This document shows, in pieces, positions 27,676 through 36,535 of a DNA stretch of 40,522 bases. The notes under the pieces are model-generated. The model saw nothing but the letters and a program-made list of their open reading frames with translations. It made no database searches and was not told where the DNA came from. The stretch is from Alphaproteobacteria bacterium. GTDB lineage: Bacteria; Pseudomonadota; Alphaproteobacteria; SMXS01. Numbering within the stretch: the stretch's first letter is position 1; the number at the start of each line of letters is the position of its first letter. The DNA lies in NCBI GenBank assembly GCA_004356955.1, contig SMXS01000066.1, forward strand, positions 1 through 40,522. The letters run 5' to 3'. The translations under genes and the position numbers were made by a program.

Positions 27676-27812
27676 GTTCGTGCCGAGTGATTTGTGGCTT
27701 CAGCGATAAATTGTATCTAGGTACGGGTGCAGGGCGGCCAATGTTGACCTACATTGGCGGGTTCATACCTCGATACAATTCCTCCCTGCGGCCGAAACCA
27801 CTCGGCACGAAC
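27676..27812. repeat. 137-bp nested palindromic element in a convergent intergenic gap
   Basis: Three inverted repeats are nested around one centre. The outer arms are a perfect 14 bp (27676-27689 GTTCGTGCCGAGTG with 27799-27812). Middle arms pair AATTGTATC-AGGTA (27709-27723) with TACCT-GATACAATT (27766-27780), with one mismatch. Inner arms are a perfect 8 bp (27737-27744 GCCAATGT with 27751-27758) around a 6-base loop. AAATAATC occurs on both sides (27663-27670 and 27828-27835), but at unequal distances. It fits a small non-autonomous mobile element, a structured RNA, or a two-way terminator-like structure for the converging genes. No transposase is nearby. Confidence 0.75.
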
Positions 27813-27837
27813 ATTAGCGTTAAACGCAAATAATCCT

Positions 27838-27889
27838 GTCATTCTTGCCGCAGCCTTTGTCGGCCTGCCGCAGCCTTTGTCGGGATGAC
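27838..27889. repeat. tandem 20-bp repeat inside a REP-like sequence
   Basis: An 18-bp unit, TGCCGCAGCCTTTGTCGG, occurs at 27846-27863 and again at 27866-27883, a 20-bp period. It is flanked by the short inverted repeat GTCAT (27838-27842) / ATGAC (27885-27889). The minus-strand reading GTCATCCCGACAAAGG resembles dispersed intergenic REP-type sequences. With the nested palindrome just upstream, it fills most of the 357-bp gap between the transferase gene and the cupin gene. I see no credible gene in this gap. Confidence 0.7.
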
Positions 27890-27974
27890 GCGGGAATTGG
27901 TTAATCCAGCGGATCATCGAATTCTAAACCTCTGGATCACTGAACTTGTCAGTCCGAACTGTAAAAAGCCCTCG

Positions 27975-28439
27975 CTATTTCTCAGCTAGCTCAACAATTT
28001 GCGTATCGGTACCCATGGTTAGTTTGCGTTTACCGAGTTTTGGGAAATCAGCGATTTCAATCTCATGGGCTTCGCCCCCCATCAAGATGGTCAGATCTAT
28101 TGTGCCGGTGTTTCGCAGATGATGGGCTTTGGATGGCGTGGGGAAACCAAGGAAGTCGCCAGCACTAACGGGATAGTCTTGTCCGTCAATTTCCGCTGTA
28201 CCGTTGCCATTTAGAATGTACACCCATTCTTCGTCCCGATGGTGAGCGTGATAGACGAAGCTTTCTTTTCCGGGTGGGATAACGGCCTTGATAACAATGG
28301 CTCGGGACATGCCAGTGCGTCGAGCCAGTTGATTCATAGTGATTTCGGACTTTTCATTCCACGGGTGAGAGAAACTGTGGACACCGGCGCTTTCATCACC
28401 TGCTGAAACTATGGAAGTGGTCGTTTTTATGTCTGGCAC
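27975..28439 (-). CDS. cupin domain protein
   Basis: This 154-residue protein is a single-domain cupin. Motif 1 appears in VYHAHHRDEEWVYILNGNG, with two His and a Glu as likely metal ligands, and motif 2 in GDFLGFPTPSKAHHLRNTG, with His and Asn. A beta-barrel fold with one metal site is expected; substrate or function cannot be told. The N-terminal half contains SFSHPWNEKSEITMNQLARRTGMSR, not a clear DNA-binding domain. A TTG start at 28463 is possible, but GTG at 28439 has AGAGGA at ideal distance. It faces the repeat-rich gap on its 3' side. Confidence 0.82.
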   Translation of the reverse strand: MPDIKTTTSIVSAGDESAGVHSFSHPWNEKSEITMNQLARRTGMSRAIVIKAVIPPGKESFVYHAHHRDEEWVYILNGNGTAEIDGQDYPVSAGDFLGFPTPSKAHHLRNTGTIDLTILMGGEAHEIEIADFPKLGKRKLTMGTDTQIVELAEK

Positions 28440-28526
28440 GGCTGTTCCTCTATTTCGTATCAATGCCTGTCCTTACGTCGCCTAGGCAAGGTGCGCATCA
28501 CTTTGACAGAAGCCAACAATTGACGG

Positions 28527-29069
28527 CTAGGTAGGCGGATTATCCAAATGTTCCTGCAAGCGGGGCATCAGTTCGACGAAGTTGCAGGGTTTGAAGCGGA
28601 AGTCGAGTTGGTCTTTCAGGATGCCGTCCCAGCCGTCTTTGCAGGCGCCGGGAGAGCCCGGCAGCGCGAATAAATATGTGCCGCCTGCCACGCCACCGGT
28701 GGCGCGGGATTGGATGGTCGACGTGCCGATTTTGTCATAGCTCAGCATGCGGAATAGTTCGCCAAAGCCATCGATTTTTTTCTCAAATATGGCCTCGAAC
28801 GCCTCGGGCGTTACATCGCGACCGGTCAGGCCGGTTCCGCCTGTGGAAATGATTGCATCGATTTCCCTGTCGTCTATCCACTTTTGCAGCTGGCCGGTGA
28901 TGGCCGAGACATTATCGGTGACGATTTGCCGGTCCGCCAGATTGTGCCCGGCCTCGGTCAATCGGTCGACCAGGATGGTGCCGGATTTGTCATCTGCAAG
29001 CGTCCGACTGTCAGACACGGTCATGATGGCGATATTCAGGGGCAAAAAGGCTCGGGCTGATTGGCTCAT
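28527..29069 (-). CDS. moaB: molybdenum cofactor biosynthesis protein MoaB
   Basis: This 180-residue MoaB/MogA-fold protein has IAIMTVSDSRTLADDKSG near the N-terminus, the nucleotide/molybdopterin-binding ISTGGTGLTGRDVTPEA (about residues 74-90) and FALPGSPGACKDGWDGIL (about 133-150). The family adenylylates molybdopterin or has an uncertain accessory role in Moco synthesis. No other moa, moe or mob genes are present here, so it is an isolated locus. It follows the lytic transglycosylase gene by 9 bp on the same strand. Confidence 0.93.
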   Translation of the reverse strand: MSQSARAFLPLNIAIMTVSDSRTLADDKSGTILVDRLTEAGHNLADRQIVTDNVSAITGQLQKWIDDREIDAIISTGGTGLTGRDVTPEAFEAIFEKKIDGFGELFRMLSYDKIGTSTIQSRATGGVAGGTYLFALPGSPGACKDGWDGILKDQLDFRFKPCNFVELMPRLQEHLDNPPT

Positions 29070-29078
29070 AGTTGGCTC

Positions 29079-30848
29079 TTACGGTGACGTGTTGAAGGCG
29101 GTTTGTTGGTCAAGCGAGGAATAGCGGGGCCATTGCCCGCTGGCAATTAAATCCAGCGTCGGGGCGGGCTGTCCCATGCGGATGCGATATATCCACAAAT
29201 TGGCAAAAACCCGTTCCACATAATTTCGGTTTTGGCGATTGGGGATGGATTCCATAAACAACAGCCAGTCATCGCCATGGCCCGTGCGTTTCTTCCACTT
29301 GCCGATGTTGCCCGGCCCCGCGTTGTAGGCGGCGACGGCCAGCATCAAATTGCCGCCGGTGACCTTTAGGTTCAACAAGTAGAGGAAGTATTTCTGCCCC
29401 AGCATCATGTTGAACGCGGGGTCGAACAATTTGCGCCGATCTTTTTTGCGTAAGTGGCGGTCGCGTTGGATGTAGGCGGCTGTGGCCGGCATCAGCTGCA
29501 TCAGGCCGCTGGCCCCGGCATAACTGACAGCCGTGGGGGTGAACTCTGATTCCTGACGCATGACCGCGAACAGGAACGCCTTGTCTAATTTATAGCCGTA
29601 CGACGGCGTCCAGGTTGGCATCGGGTACAGGCCACCGTCGATGGCCTGGTCATGATCATTGATAATGCGGCGCGCCAGTTTGGCGGTGCTGCCATGCAAG
29701 TCCATCTCGATGGCGATGGGTAGTAGTTCGCGGTCATCCCCGGGCGGCAATCGCCGGTGTGCCATTTGGAATTCACGATCGGCCATTTCTGGATTGCCCA
29801 TCTGCCACAGCGCGATGGACCGGCGCATGCCGTCGATTGACAGGGCGTTTTCCACTTGGGCCAGTTCAGGCGACGGGACGTCCCAGGAAAATGATGGTTC
29901 CCTACCCAGCTGCCGCAGCGCTAATTGGCCATAGAATGTGCGCTTTTCAACAGAGGCCTTCTGCAACATCTCGCTGACGCGCTCAGGCTGTTCGCCCTTT
30001 AGATAAGACCGCGACGCCCAATAGGCCCCGGCCGACCGCAGCCAACTATTTGAATCGGGCGAAGACTGCACAGCGCTGAACAGATTGGCAGCATGGGCCC
30101 AATGGCCAAGCTTCCAGGCGGCCAGCCCGGCGACCCAGCTGGCCTCGGGCAATTGATCAATCGACCGCACTGACGCGATGGTGCCCAGGGCCTCGGCCTT
30201 TTCCAGCTGGCCCCGATAATAATAGGCGGCGGCAATCAGTGACATTTGGCTATCAAAGGCTATTTCAGTGAAAATGCCTTGGTCTTCAGCAGCCCATAGC
30301 CGCTTTTCGGCCTTTTCGACCATGCCTTTCTTCAGGTACGACCGGATTTTGGAGCGTACGGCATAATTTGCTCGATTGATCTTTCGCTGCTCCACGCTGA
30401 TGGGCGGCGATGGTGGCGGGGGGCCCAGGTCGGGCTCTTCATATTTGCGGGGGACAGGCGATACAGGGGCACGTGATTTTGCGGGTTTGCGTCGCATCGC
30501 CAGGCGGTAAATGCGATAGGCCTCTGGATGGTCGGCATATTTTGCCATCCATTTACGCAGTTCCTTGTATTTGGACGTGTACTTTGTCGGGTGCATATAG
30601 CGTTGAAACAGCACATGCCCCATCAGAATGTCGTTGTCGATTTTCTTGATAAGTTTATCAGCTGCTTTCCACTCTCCGTCTACCTGCAGCACAAAGACTT
30701 CTTGATAAAGTGGAATGTCTGCCTCGGTTAGGACAGACAGTTTAGAGGCAGCAGTATCTTCCTGGGCAAGCAGTGCCGGAGCGGCGGCCAGCGATACCAA
30801 GGCGACAAGTACTGCAGCATATAGGCGTCTGATTATTATGATCGTCAC
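29079..30848 (-). CDS. soluble lytic murein transglycosylase (Slt-like)
   Basis: This 589-residue exported protein has a signal peptide (about 1-28, cleavage near ALLAQE), a long alpha-superhelical region with sel1/TPR-like helix pairs (about 40-400), and a C-terminal SLT domain. The catalytic Glu433 lies in VMRQESEFTPTAVSYAGASG, followed by GLMQLMPATAAYIQ and LAVAAYNAGPGNIGKWK. This is the Slt70 arrangement, which cleaves peptidoglycan to 1,6-anhydromuropeptides in the periplasm. The gene lies 3 bp after the uracil-DNA glycosylase gene and 9 bp before moaB, so the three are likely cotranscribed despite unrelated roles. Confidence 0.92.
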   Translation of the reverse strand: MTIIIIRRLYAAVLVALVSLAAAPALLAQEDTAASKLSVLTEADIPLYQEVFVLQVDGEWKAADKLIKKIDNDILMGHVLFQRYMHPTKYTSKYKELRKWMAKYADHPEAYRIYRLAMRRKPAKSRAPVSPVPRKYEEPDLGPPPPSPPISVEQRKINRANYAVRSKIRSYLKKGMVEKAEKRLWAAEDQGIFTEIAFDSQMSLIAAAYYYRGQLEKAEALGTIASVRSIDQLPEASWVAGLAAWKLGHWAHAANLFSAVQSSPDSNSWLRSAGAYWASRSYLKGEQPERVSEMLQKASVEKRTFYGQLALRQLGREPSFSWDVPSPELAQVENALSIDGMRRSIALWQMGNPEMADREFQMAHRRLPPGDDRELLPIAIEMDLHGSTAKLARRIINDHDQAIDGGLYPMPTWTPSYGYKLDKAFLFAVMRQESEFTPTAVSYAGASGLMQLMPATAAYIQRDRHLRKKDRRKLFDPAFNMMLGQKYFLYLLNLKVTGGNLMLAVAAYNAGPGNIGKWKKRTGHGDDWLLFMESIPNRQNRNYVERVFANLWIYRIRMGQPAPTLDLIASGQWPRYSSLDQQTAFNTSP

Positions 30849-30851
30849 AAG

Positions 30852-31715
30852 CTAGTTAACCTCGACATGTAAATGCTTTTGCATCGATAGCAGATCCCGC
30901 CAAGCATCGCGTTTGAGCGCGGGTTGTCGCAACAGATAGGCCGGATGATAAGTTGGCAGACATGGGCATGTATAATTGCCGCCTGCGTATTCACCCCATT
31001 TGCCACGCAGTTTGGTGATGCCGGTGGTGGTGTTCATCAGGGTGCTGGCGGATGTCCCCCCCAACAGCAACAGCGCCTTGGGTTGCACAAGTTCAATATG
31101 ACGCGTCAGGAAGGGCAGGCACAGCTCTGACTCAAAAGGTGTCGGCTTGCGATTACCGGGCGGCCGCCAGGGCAGGATATTGGTGATATAGACAGATGTT
31201 CTGTCCCGACCAATGGCCGCCAGCATACGATCCAGTAATTGTCCGCTGACGCCCACAAAGGGCACGCCCTGTCTGTCTTCGTCAGCACCTGGTGCTTCGC
31301 CAATTATCATCAGGTCTGCCTTGGGGTTCCCATCTGCGAATACCAGATTTTGTGCGGTTGCTTGCAAGGGGCACTGGTCAAATACAGTCAATTTGTCGCG
31401 AAGTTCATCCAAGCTGTTGCAAGCCTGGGCTATGGCTTGGGCATTGGCTGTTGTTTCTTCTGCAGATTGCAATTGGATAACTGGCTCTGACTTGCGAATG
31501 ACAGGAGCGGGTCTTTTTGCCTTTGGTGTTGTTTCAGGGGCTGGTTTAGGGGGGGATTCAGGGGTTAGTTTTGCGGTGGGCTTAGGGGCTGGTTCCGGCT
31601 CGGCAACGGCGTTGAGGTGGTTGATGGGCACATCGCCAATGGCTTCATCAGCACCGGCGTCGATGTGCCATTGAAGTTGTTCCAGCGCATTTCCCAGAGG
31701 TTCCGTCGAATCCAT
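30852..31715 (-). CDS. uracil-DNA glycosylase, family 4-like, with incomplete Fe-S cysteine set
   Basis: This 287-residue protein has a Pro/Ala-rich, probably disordered N-terminal region (about 1-100) and a UDG domain with [34 protein letters not shown] and [13 protein letters not shown]. It should excise uracil from DNA. Family 4 enzymes hold a 4Fe-4S cluster on four Cys. Here the first Cys-x2-Cys appears as Phe-x2-Cys (VFDQCPL), and the expected KCRPPGNR is PWRPPGNR; only two of four ligands remain. The start at 31715 (MDSTEPLGN) is preferred over 31775, although neither has a clear ribosome-binding site. Confidence 0.86.
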   Translation of the reverse strand: MDSTEPLGNALEQLQWHIDAGADEAIGDVPINHLNAVAEPEPAPKPTAKLTPESPPKPAPETTPKAKRPAPVIRKSEPVIQLQSAEETTANAQAIAQACNSLDELRDKLTVFDQCPLQATAQNLVFADGNPKADLMIIGEAPGADEDRQGVPFVGVSGQLLDRMLAAIGRDRTSVYITNILPWRPPGNRKPTPFESELCLPFLTRHIELVQPKALLLLGGTSASTLMNTTTGITKLRGKWGEYAGGNYTCPCLPTYHPAYLLRQPALKRDAWRDLLSMQKHLHVEVN

Positions 31716-31835
31716 AGGACAGGGTAACGCGAAGCGACATTCATACCAAGAGACAGACTGAGAAAATCGCCTCATTTATGTAGGACCGCTTGGGAATCAT
31801 CTATAGTGAACAAAATTCACCGAAGGATTGAGACC

Positions 31836-32129
31836 ATGGACGAACAAATAACAACAGAGCTGGAAGCCGCCGCCTTTCGCCGCCTTGTCAGCCATTTACA
31901 GGGCAGGCCAGAAATACAGAATATCGACCTGATGAATCTGGCCGGTTTTTGCCGCAACTGCCTGTCAGACTGGTATCGCGAGGCCGCCGAGGACAAAGGC
32001 CTGACCCTGGACAAAGCCGCTGCCCGTGAAATCGTCTATGGCATGCCCTATTCAGAATGGAAGGCCAAACACCAGTCTGAGGCCAGCCCAGAGCAATTGG
32101 CAGGTTTCAAAAAGTCGAAACCGGTATAG
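31836..32129 (+). CDS. DUF1244 family protein
   Basis: This 97-residue protein matches the alphaproteobacterial DUF1244 family. It shows the core IQNIDLMNLAGFCRNCLSDWYREAAEDKG (two pieces, about residues 27-57) with a conserved Cys-x2-Cys, and IVYGMPYSEWKAKHQ near the end. A small metal-binding helical protein is plausible, but no function is known. The ATG at 31836 has AAGGA nine bases upstream; an in-frame GTG at 31806 is less well placed. It is divergent from the UDG gene. Confidence 0.88.
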   Translation: MDEQITTELEAAAFRRLVSHLQGRPEIQNIDLMNLAGFCRNCLSDWYREAAEDKGLTLDKAAAREIVYGMPYSEWKAKHQSEASPEQLAGFKKSKPV

Positions 32130-32157
32130 TTCTTGGCCAGTTGGCCGATAGCGAGAA

Positions 32158-32187
32158 TTGACCCCCATGCCCGCAGACGCTTATAAA
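32158..32187 (+). promoter_or_regulatory. candidate sigma70-type promoter for ETF-ubiquinone oxidoreductase
   Basis: TTGACC (32158-32163) and TATAAA (32182-32187) are separated by 18 bp, in the 100-bp gap before the ETF-QO gene. The leader would be about 36 nt. Matches are 5 of 6 at both boxes. Consensus only. Confidence 0.5.
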
Positions 32188-32229
32188 GCGGGAACAACTT
32201 ATTGAACACCGAAGTGCGAAGGGCAGGAT

Positions 32230-33876
32230 ATGGAACGCGAATCAATGGAGTATGACGTTGTCATCGTCGGTGGTGGACCGGCTGGGTTGGCAGCGGCTAT
32301 TCGGCTGAAGCAACTTTGCGCGGAAAATGACGCCGATTTCAGCGTTTGCGTTCTGGAAAAAGGGTCCGAAATTGGTGCCCACATTCTGTCCGGTGCGGTG
32401 ATCGAACCGCGCGCCCTGAACGAGCTGATCCCCGACTGGAAAGAAAAAGGCGCGCCGCTAAACACACCGTGTACCAAAGACAAGTTCATGCTTCTGACCG
32501 AAAAAAGGTCGTTTAGTATCCCCGGCTTCATCCTGCCACCAGTGTTGCATAATAAGGGTAATTACATTGTCAGCCTGGGCAATGTGACCCGCTGGCTTGG
32601 CGAACAAGCAGAGGAATTGGGTGTTGAAATATACGCGGGCTTTGCCGCAGCTGAAATTGTCTATCATGACGATGGCAGCGTCAAAGGCGTTGCCACGGGT
32701 GACATGGGTATCGGCAAAGATGGCCAAGAAAAGCCCAGCTACGAACGGGGCATCGAATTGCACGCCAAATACACTTTCTTTGCCGAGGGCGCTCGCGGCT
32801 CACTGACCAAAGAGCTGACCAAGAAATTTGGCCTGCGTGATGGTATAGGCCCACAAAAATATGGCCTTGGCATCAAGGAATTGTGGGAAATCGACCCGGC
32901 CAAGCACAAAGAAGGCTTTGTGCAACACACCTTTGGGTGGCCCATGGATAACAAGTCCTATGGTGGGTCCTTCCTGTATCATCTGGAAAACAATATGGTC
33001 TCGGTCGGTTTTGTGACGGGACTTGATTACAAAAACCCCTATCTGTCGCCGTTTGAAGAGTTTCAACGCTACAAGGCGCACCCTGCTATTCGTCCAACAT
33101 TCGAAGGCGGCAAGCGCATATCATATGGTGCCCGGGCATTGACGGCTGGTGGCTTCCAGTCTGTGCCGCATCTGGTGTTCCCCGGTGGGCTGCTGATCGG
33201 TTGTGCTGCTGGCTTCATGAACCTGCCAAAGATCAAGGGCAGTCACAACGCGATGAAGACGGGCATGATGGCTGCAGAGTCAGCCTTTGCCGCACTACAA
33301 GGTGGCTCTGAAGGTAAAGATGCGCTGACCTCTTATACAACGGCCTATGAAAACTCGTGGGTGTATAAGGACCTTAAGGCTGTCCGCAATGCCAAACCGG
33401 CCTTTGCATGGGGCCTGTTGCAGGGTGTTATGATGTCGGGCATCGAGGGTTGGCTGTTTGGCAAATTGCCCTTCACACTGAAGCACAAAAAGGCCGACCA
33501 TGAGGGACTTGGAAAAGCTGCAGACTACAAGCCCATCGACTATCCCAAGCCTGATGGCGAGGTGACGTTCGATCGTCTGTCTTCGGTGTTTATCTCGAAC
33601 ACCAATCATGAAGAAGACCAGCCTGCGCATTTAAAACTGCTTGATGACGCGGTCCCGATTACTATCAATCTGGCCGAGTATGATGCGCCGGAACAGCGTT
33701 ACTGTCCGGCAGGGGTGTATGAAATCATCGCCGAACAGGACGGCTCTAACCCGCAACTTCAGATCAACGCCCAAAACTGCGTGCATTGTAAAACCTGTGA
33801 CATCAAGGACCCAACCCAAAATATCAATTGGGTTGTGCCCGAAGGTGGCGGTGGACCAAACTATCCCAATATGTAA
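32230..33876 (+). CDS. electron transfer flavoprotein-ubiquinone oxidoreductase
   Basis: This 548-residue flavoprotein passes electrons from ETF to ubiquinone in the inner membrane. The FAD-binding [19 protein letters not shown] is at about residues 8-26. [23 protein letters not shown] and the quinone-domain stretch [20 protein letters not shown] are family signatures. The C-terminal 4Fe-4S domain has Cys in [10 protein letters not shown] and in [19 protein letters not shown], and ends [15 protein letters not shown]. The length matches mitochondrial and bacterial ETF-QO. ETF itself (etfA/etfB) is not in the window. A second in-frame ATG lies five codons in. Confidence 0.96.
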   Translation: MERESMEYDVVIVGGGPAGLAAAIRLKQLCAENDADFSVCVLEKGSEIGAHILSGAVIEPRALNELIPDWKEKGAPLNTPCTKDKFMLLTEKRSFSIPGFILPPVLHNKGNYIVSLGNVTRWLGEQAEELGVEIYAGFAAAEIVYHDDGSVKGVATGDMGIGKDGQEKPSYERGIELHAKYTFFAEGARGSLTKELTKKFGLRDGIGPQKYGLGIKELWEIDPAKHKEGFVQHTFGWPMDNKSYGGSFLYHLENNMVSVGFVTGLDYKNPYLSPFEEFQRYKAHPAIRPTFEGGKRISYGARALTAGGFQSVPHLVFPGGLLIGCAAGFMNLPKIKGSHNAMKTGMMAAESAFAALQGGSEGKDALTSYTTAYENSWVYKDLKAVRNAKPAFAWGLLQGVMMSGIEGWLFGKLPFTLKHKKADHEGLGKAADYKPIDYPKPDGEVTFDRLSSVFISNTNHEEDQPAHLKLLDDAVPITINLAEYDAPEQRYCPAGVYEIIAEQDGSNPQLQINAQNCVHCKTCDIKDPTQNINWVVPEGGGGPNYPNM

Positions 33877-33910
33877 GAGACGCGTAACAAGTAGAGGAGC
33901 AGGCCTAACT

Positions 33911-35644
33911 GTGTCTGACAATCAATCTAAAAATATACGCGGCTTGGCCGTGGCCGCGATCATGGTTTTGGCCCTGGGCGTGTCTGTGGCATGGTCCGGC
34001 ACCGCAATGGCGACCGACGAAACCTCGGATGAAAAAACTATTGCTCTGTTCAGCGACTATTTGTCGGGTCGGTTCGCATCGACCCATCGCGATACCAATG
34101 TGGCCGCCAGTTATCTGAATCGGGCAGTCGCCAATGACCCGGACAATGTTGACTTGGTCCGTCAGGCTTTTTCGATGTCTTTGGCGAGTGGCGATTACGA
34201 TGCTGCAGCGTCTCTGGCAGCCAAGTTGGCGACCTTTGAGGACCAACACACGTCGCTGGTCGATCTCGTGTTGACGGCAGACGCCATTCGGTTGGCAGAT
34301 TATGACCTTACCCTGGAACGACTGGCGGTGGTTGGTGACGAGGGTATTATCACTTTGATTGACCCGCTGGCCCGTGCATGGATCGCCGCAGAGCGTGGCG
34401 ACGAAGTCCAGGTCTTTGCCTTGCTGGAAAGTCTTAAGGCTAGCGAGAGCTTTGAAATATTTGGCGAAATCCACGAAGCGTATATTCTGGATTACCTTGG
34501 GCACAATGATCGCGCGATCTCAGCCTATTTGAAGGTCCTTGTTCGCCTGGAAGGGACTGACCTTCAGGTGGCTTTTGCCTATGGCAATTTGTTGGAACGT
34601 ATAGGCAAGGGCAAAGCTGCCAAGCTGCTATACGATGAATTCCTCAAGAGAATTCCCGAAAACCTGATGATGGCAGAGGCGCGGGATCGTGCAGCGGCAG
34701 GGATTATTCCCAGCCGCTTTATCCGGTCGCCCGCCGACGGGCTTGCCGAGGCTTATTTCAATACCAGTCGCCGTTTGTCCAATCGTCGGTCCCGGTCGCC
34801 GGCCCAGATTTATCTGCGGCTGACATTGATGCTGCGCCCTGACTTTCCGGTCGCCCAATTGTTAATGGCTAGCCTGATGGAACGTGACCGTTTGTGGGAC
34901 CAGGCGCTCGTCGAATATGAGAAATTTTCGGGGGATCCTCTCTATGGCTGGCAGGCTCGGTTCGAAAAGACGGTCCTGCTGACGCGATTGGATCGTAGTG
35001 ACGAGGCCCTGGCTGACTTACGTCAGATGTATATAGAACGTCCCAAGGATGTCGCTGTTTTGGCTGCCTTGGCTAACCTGTTGCGTGACAAGAAAGAATA
35101 CGCCGAATCAACGCCTTACTATAATGCAGTGATCAAGCTTATCGGCGAGCCCGAGGCAGCGCATTGGCCGCTTTACTATTCACGTGGTGTGGTGTTGGAA
35201 CGTCAGGGAAAATGGAGCCGCGCCGAAAAGGATTTTCGGCAGGCTTTGGCGTTGCAGCCAGAGGAACCGGTGGTGCTGAACTATCTGGGCTATAGCTGGC
35301 TTGAACAGGGCAAAAACCTGGATGAAGCATTGCTTATGATCGAAAAGGCAGTCGAAAAACGGCCAGAAGATGGCTATGTCATCGACAGTCTGGGGTGGGC
35401 GCTTTACCAGCTGAAACAGTATGAAGAATCAATTTCTTGGCTTGAGAAGGCCATCATGTTGCAGCCCGAAGATCCAACCATCAATGATCATCTGGGCGAT
35501 GCATATTGGCGACACGGGCGACGGCTGGAAGCGCGATTCCAATGGCGCCACGCTCTGGTGATGAAACCGCCCGTCGAAGATGTCGAACGCATCCGCAAAA
35601 AACTAAGGGATGGACTGCCAGACAAACATGTCCGTCGCCGCTAG
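33911..35644 (+). CDS. exported tetratricopeptide repeat protein
   Basis: This 577-residue protein starts at GTG 33911, after the ETF-QO stop; the open frame upstream runs inside ETF-QO and is not coding. It has a signal peptide or N-terminal anchor (IRGLAVAAIMVLALGVSVAWSG, about residues 9-30). TPR-type helix pairs follow along most of the length, clearest at the end (EEPVVLNYLGYSWLEQGKN, DGYVIDSLGWALYQLKQYEES, DPTINDHLGDAYWRHGRRLEA). It probably forms a periplasmic or membrane-attached scaffold; the partner is unknown. AGAGGAG lies about 11 nt upstream. ispE follows by 6 bp. Confidence 0.88.
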   Translation: MSDNQSKNIRGLAVAAIMVLALGVSVAWSGTAMATDETSDEKTIALFSDYLSGRFASTHRDTNVAASYLNRAVANDPDNVDLVRQAFSMSLASGDYDAAASLAAKLATFEDQHTSLVDLVLTADAIRLADYDLTLERLAVVGDEGIITLIDPLARAWIAAERGDEVQVFALLESLKASESFEIFGEIHEAYILDYLGHNDRAISAYLKVLVRLEGTDLQVAFAYGNLLERIGKGKAAKLLYDEFLKRIPENLMMAEARDRAAAGIIPSRFIRSPADGLAEAYFNTSRRLSNRRSRSPAQIYLRLTLMLRPDFPVAQLLMASLMERDRLWDQALVEYEKFSGDPLYGWQARFEKTVLLTRLDRSDEALADLRQMYIERPKDVAVLAALANLLRDKKEYAESTPYYNAVIKLIGEPEAAHWPLYYSRGVVLERQGKWSRAEKDFRQALALQPEEPVVLNYLGYSWLEQGKNLDEALLMIEKAVEKRPEDGYVIDSLGWALYQLKQYEESISWLEKAIMLQPEDPTINDHLGDAYWRHGRRLEARFQWRHALVMKPPVEDVERIRKKLRDGLPDKHVRRR

Positions 35645-35650
35645 ACGACC

Positions 35651-36535
35651 ATGTCAGACCCTCAGTCGACGATACGAGAGGCAGCAAAGGCAAAGCTGAA
35701 CCTTTATCTGCATGTGACAGGACGACGGCCCGATGGCTATCACAAACTGGATACGCTGTTTGCGTTTGTTGAATTTGGAGATGTGTTGGCCATTGAGCAG
35801 GCAGATAAATTTTGTCTGGTTCATCGGGGCGACTATCGAAACGATCTGCCAACCCCACAAAACAATCTGGTTTGGAAGGCTGCGCATCTGCTGGCTGATG
35901 CATACAATCGCGACGCGTCGGTTAGGGTCAATCTAGAGAAACGCTTGCCAATTGCCTCTGGCCTGGGTGGCGGATCGGCTGATGCGGCTGCCGTTCTTCG
36001 GGGGCTGTGTACATTATGGGGAATTTCCGTCAATGACCCAGCAGTGCAGGACATCGCCGCCAATCTGGGTGCCGATGTACCTGTTTGTGTCTTTAGCACT
36101 GCGGCGCTGGCGACCGGGGTTGGCGATCACTTGCAGCCCGTGGCTTTACCTGCCTGCGGTGTCCTTTTGGTGAACCCAAATATTCCACTGGAAACTAGGG
36201 ATGTTTTCGCTGCATTCAAACGAAGCAATGCCTCATTTTCGGGCCAGAATCAGCCCGACAAAATGGCAGACTTCGATGCGATGGTTGGGGCGATGACCTG
36301 TCGAAGCAATGACTTGGAACAGGCTGCTATTGGCTTGCAACCGGTTATTGCTGAAATGTTGAATGCCGTCGATCAACTGCCTGGTTGTGCTTTGGCGCGA
36401 ATGAGTGGCAGTGGTGCCAGTTGCTTTGGCCTATTCAAGACGGCGACTGGCGCTAGAGTGGCAGCCAAAGTGTTGCAAAATAATCAACCCGATTGGTGGA
36501 TACAGCCAACACAGATATCAGGGACAATGAATTGA
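35651..36535 (+). CDS. ispE: 4-(cytidine 5'-diphospho)-2-C-methyl-D-erythritol kinase
   Basis: This 294-residue GHMP kinase of the MEP pathway phosphorylates CDP-methylerythritol. It has the N-terminal AKAKLNLYLHVTGRRPDGYHKL with the catalytic Lys, the ATP-binding LPIASGLGGGSADAAAVLRGL region (about residues 98-118) with its Asp, and the C-terminal ARMSGSGASCFGLF. The start is ATG 35651, 6 bp after the TPR gene stop. Its stop, TGA (36533-36535), overlaps the TTG start of the next gene (TTGA). ispH, another enzyme of the pathway, is at the other end of the window. Confidence 0.97.
   Translation: MSDPQSTIREAAKAKLNLYLHVTGRRPDGYHKLDTLFAFVEFGDVLAIEQADKFCLVHRGDYRNDLPTPQNNLVWKAAHLLADAYNRDASVRVNLEKRLPIASGLGGGSADAAAVLRGLCTLWGISVNDPAVQDIAANLGADVPVCVFSTAALATGVGDHLQPVALPACGVLLVNPNIPLETRDVFAAFKRSNASFSGQNQPDKMADFDAMVGAMTCRSNDLEQAAIGLQPVIAEMLNAVDQLPGCALARMSGSGASCFGLFKTATGARVAAKVLQNNQPDWWIQPTQISGTMN

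Noticed and set aside
27676-27835. Integron attC site, suggested by GTTAAAC (27819-27825) next to a long palindrome
   Set aside because: Only one core-like heptamer is present, and the paired RYYYAAC core is missing on the other side. No cassette array or integrase is visible.
27717-27917. 66-codon minus-strand frame in the repeat-rich gap
   Set aside because: It runs through the nested palindrome and the tandem repeat and has no family character.
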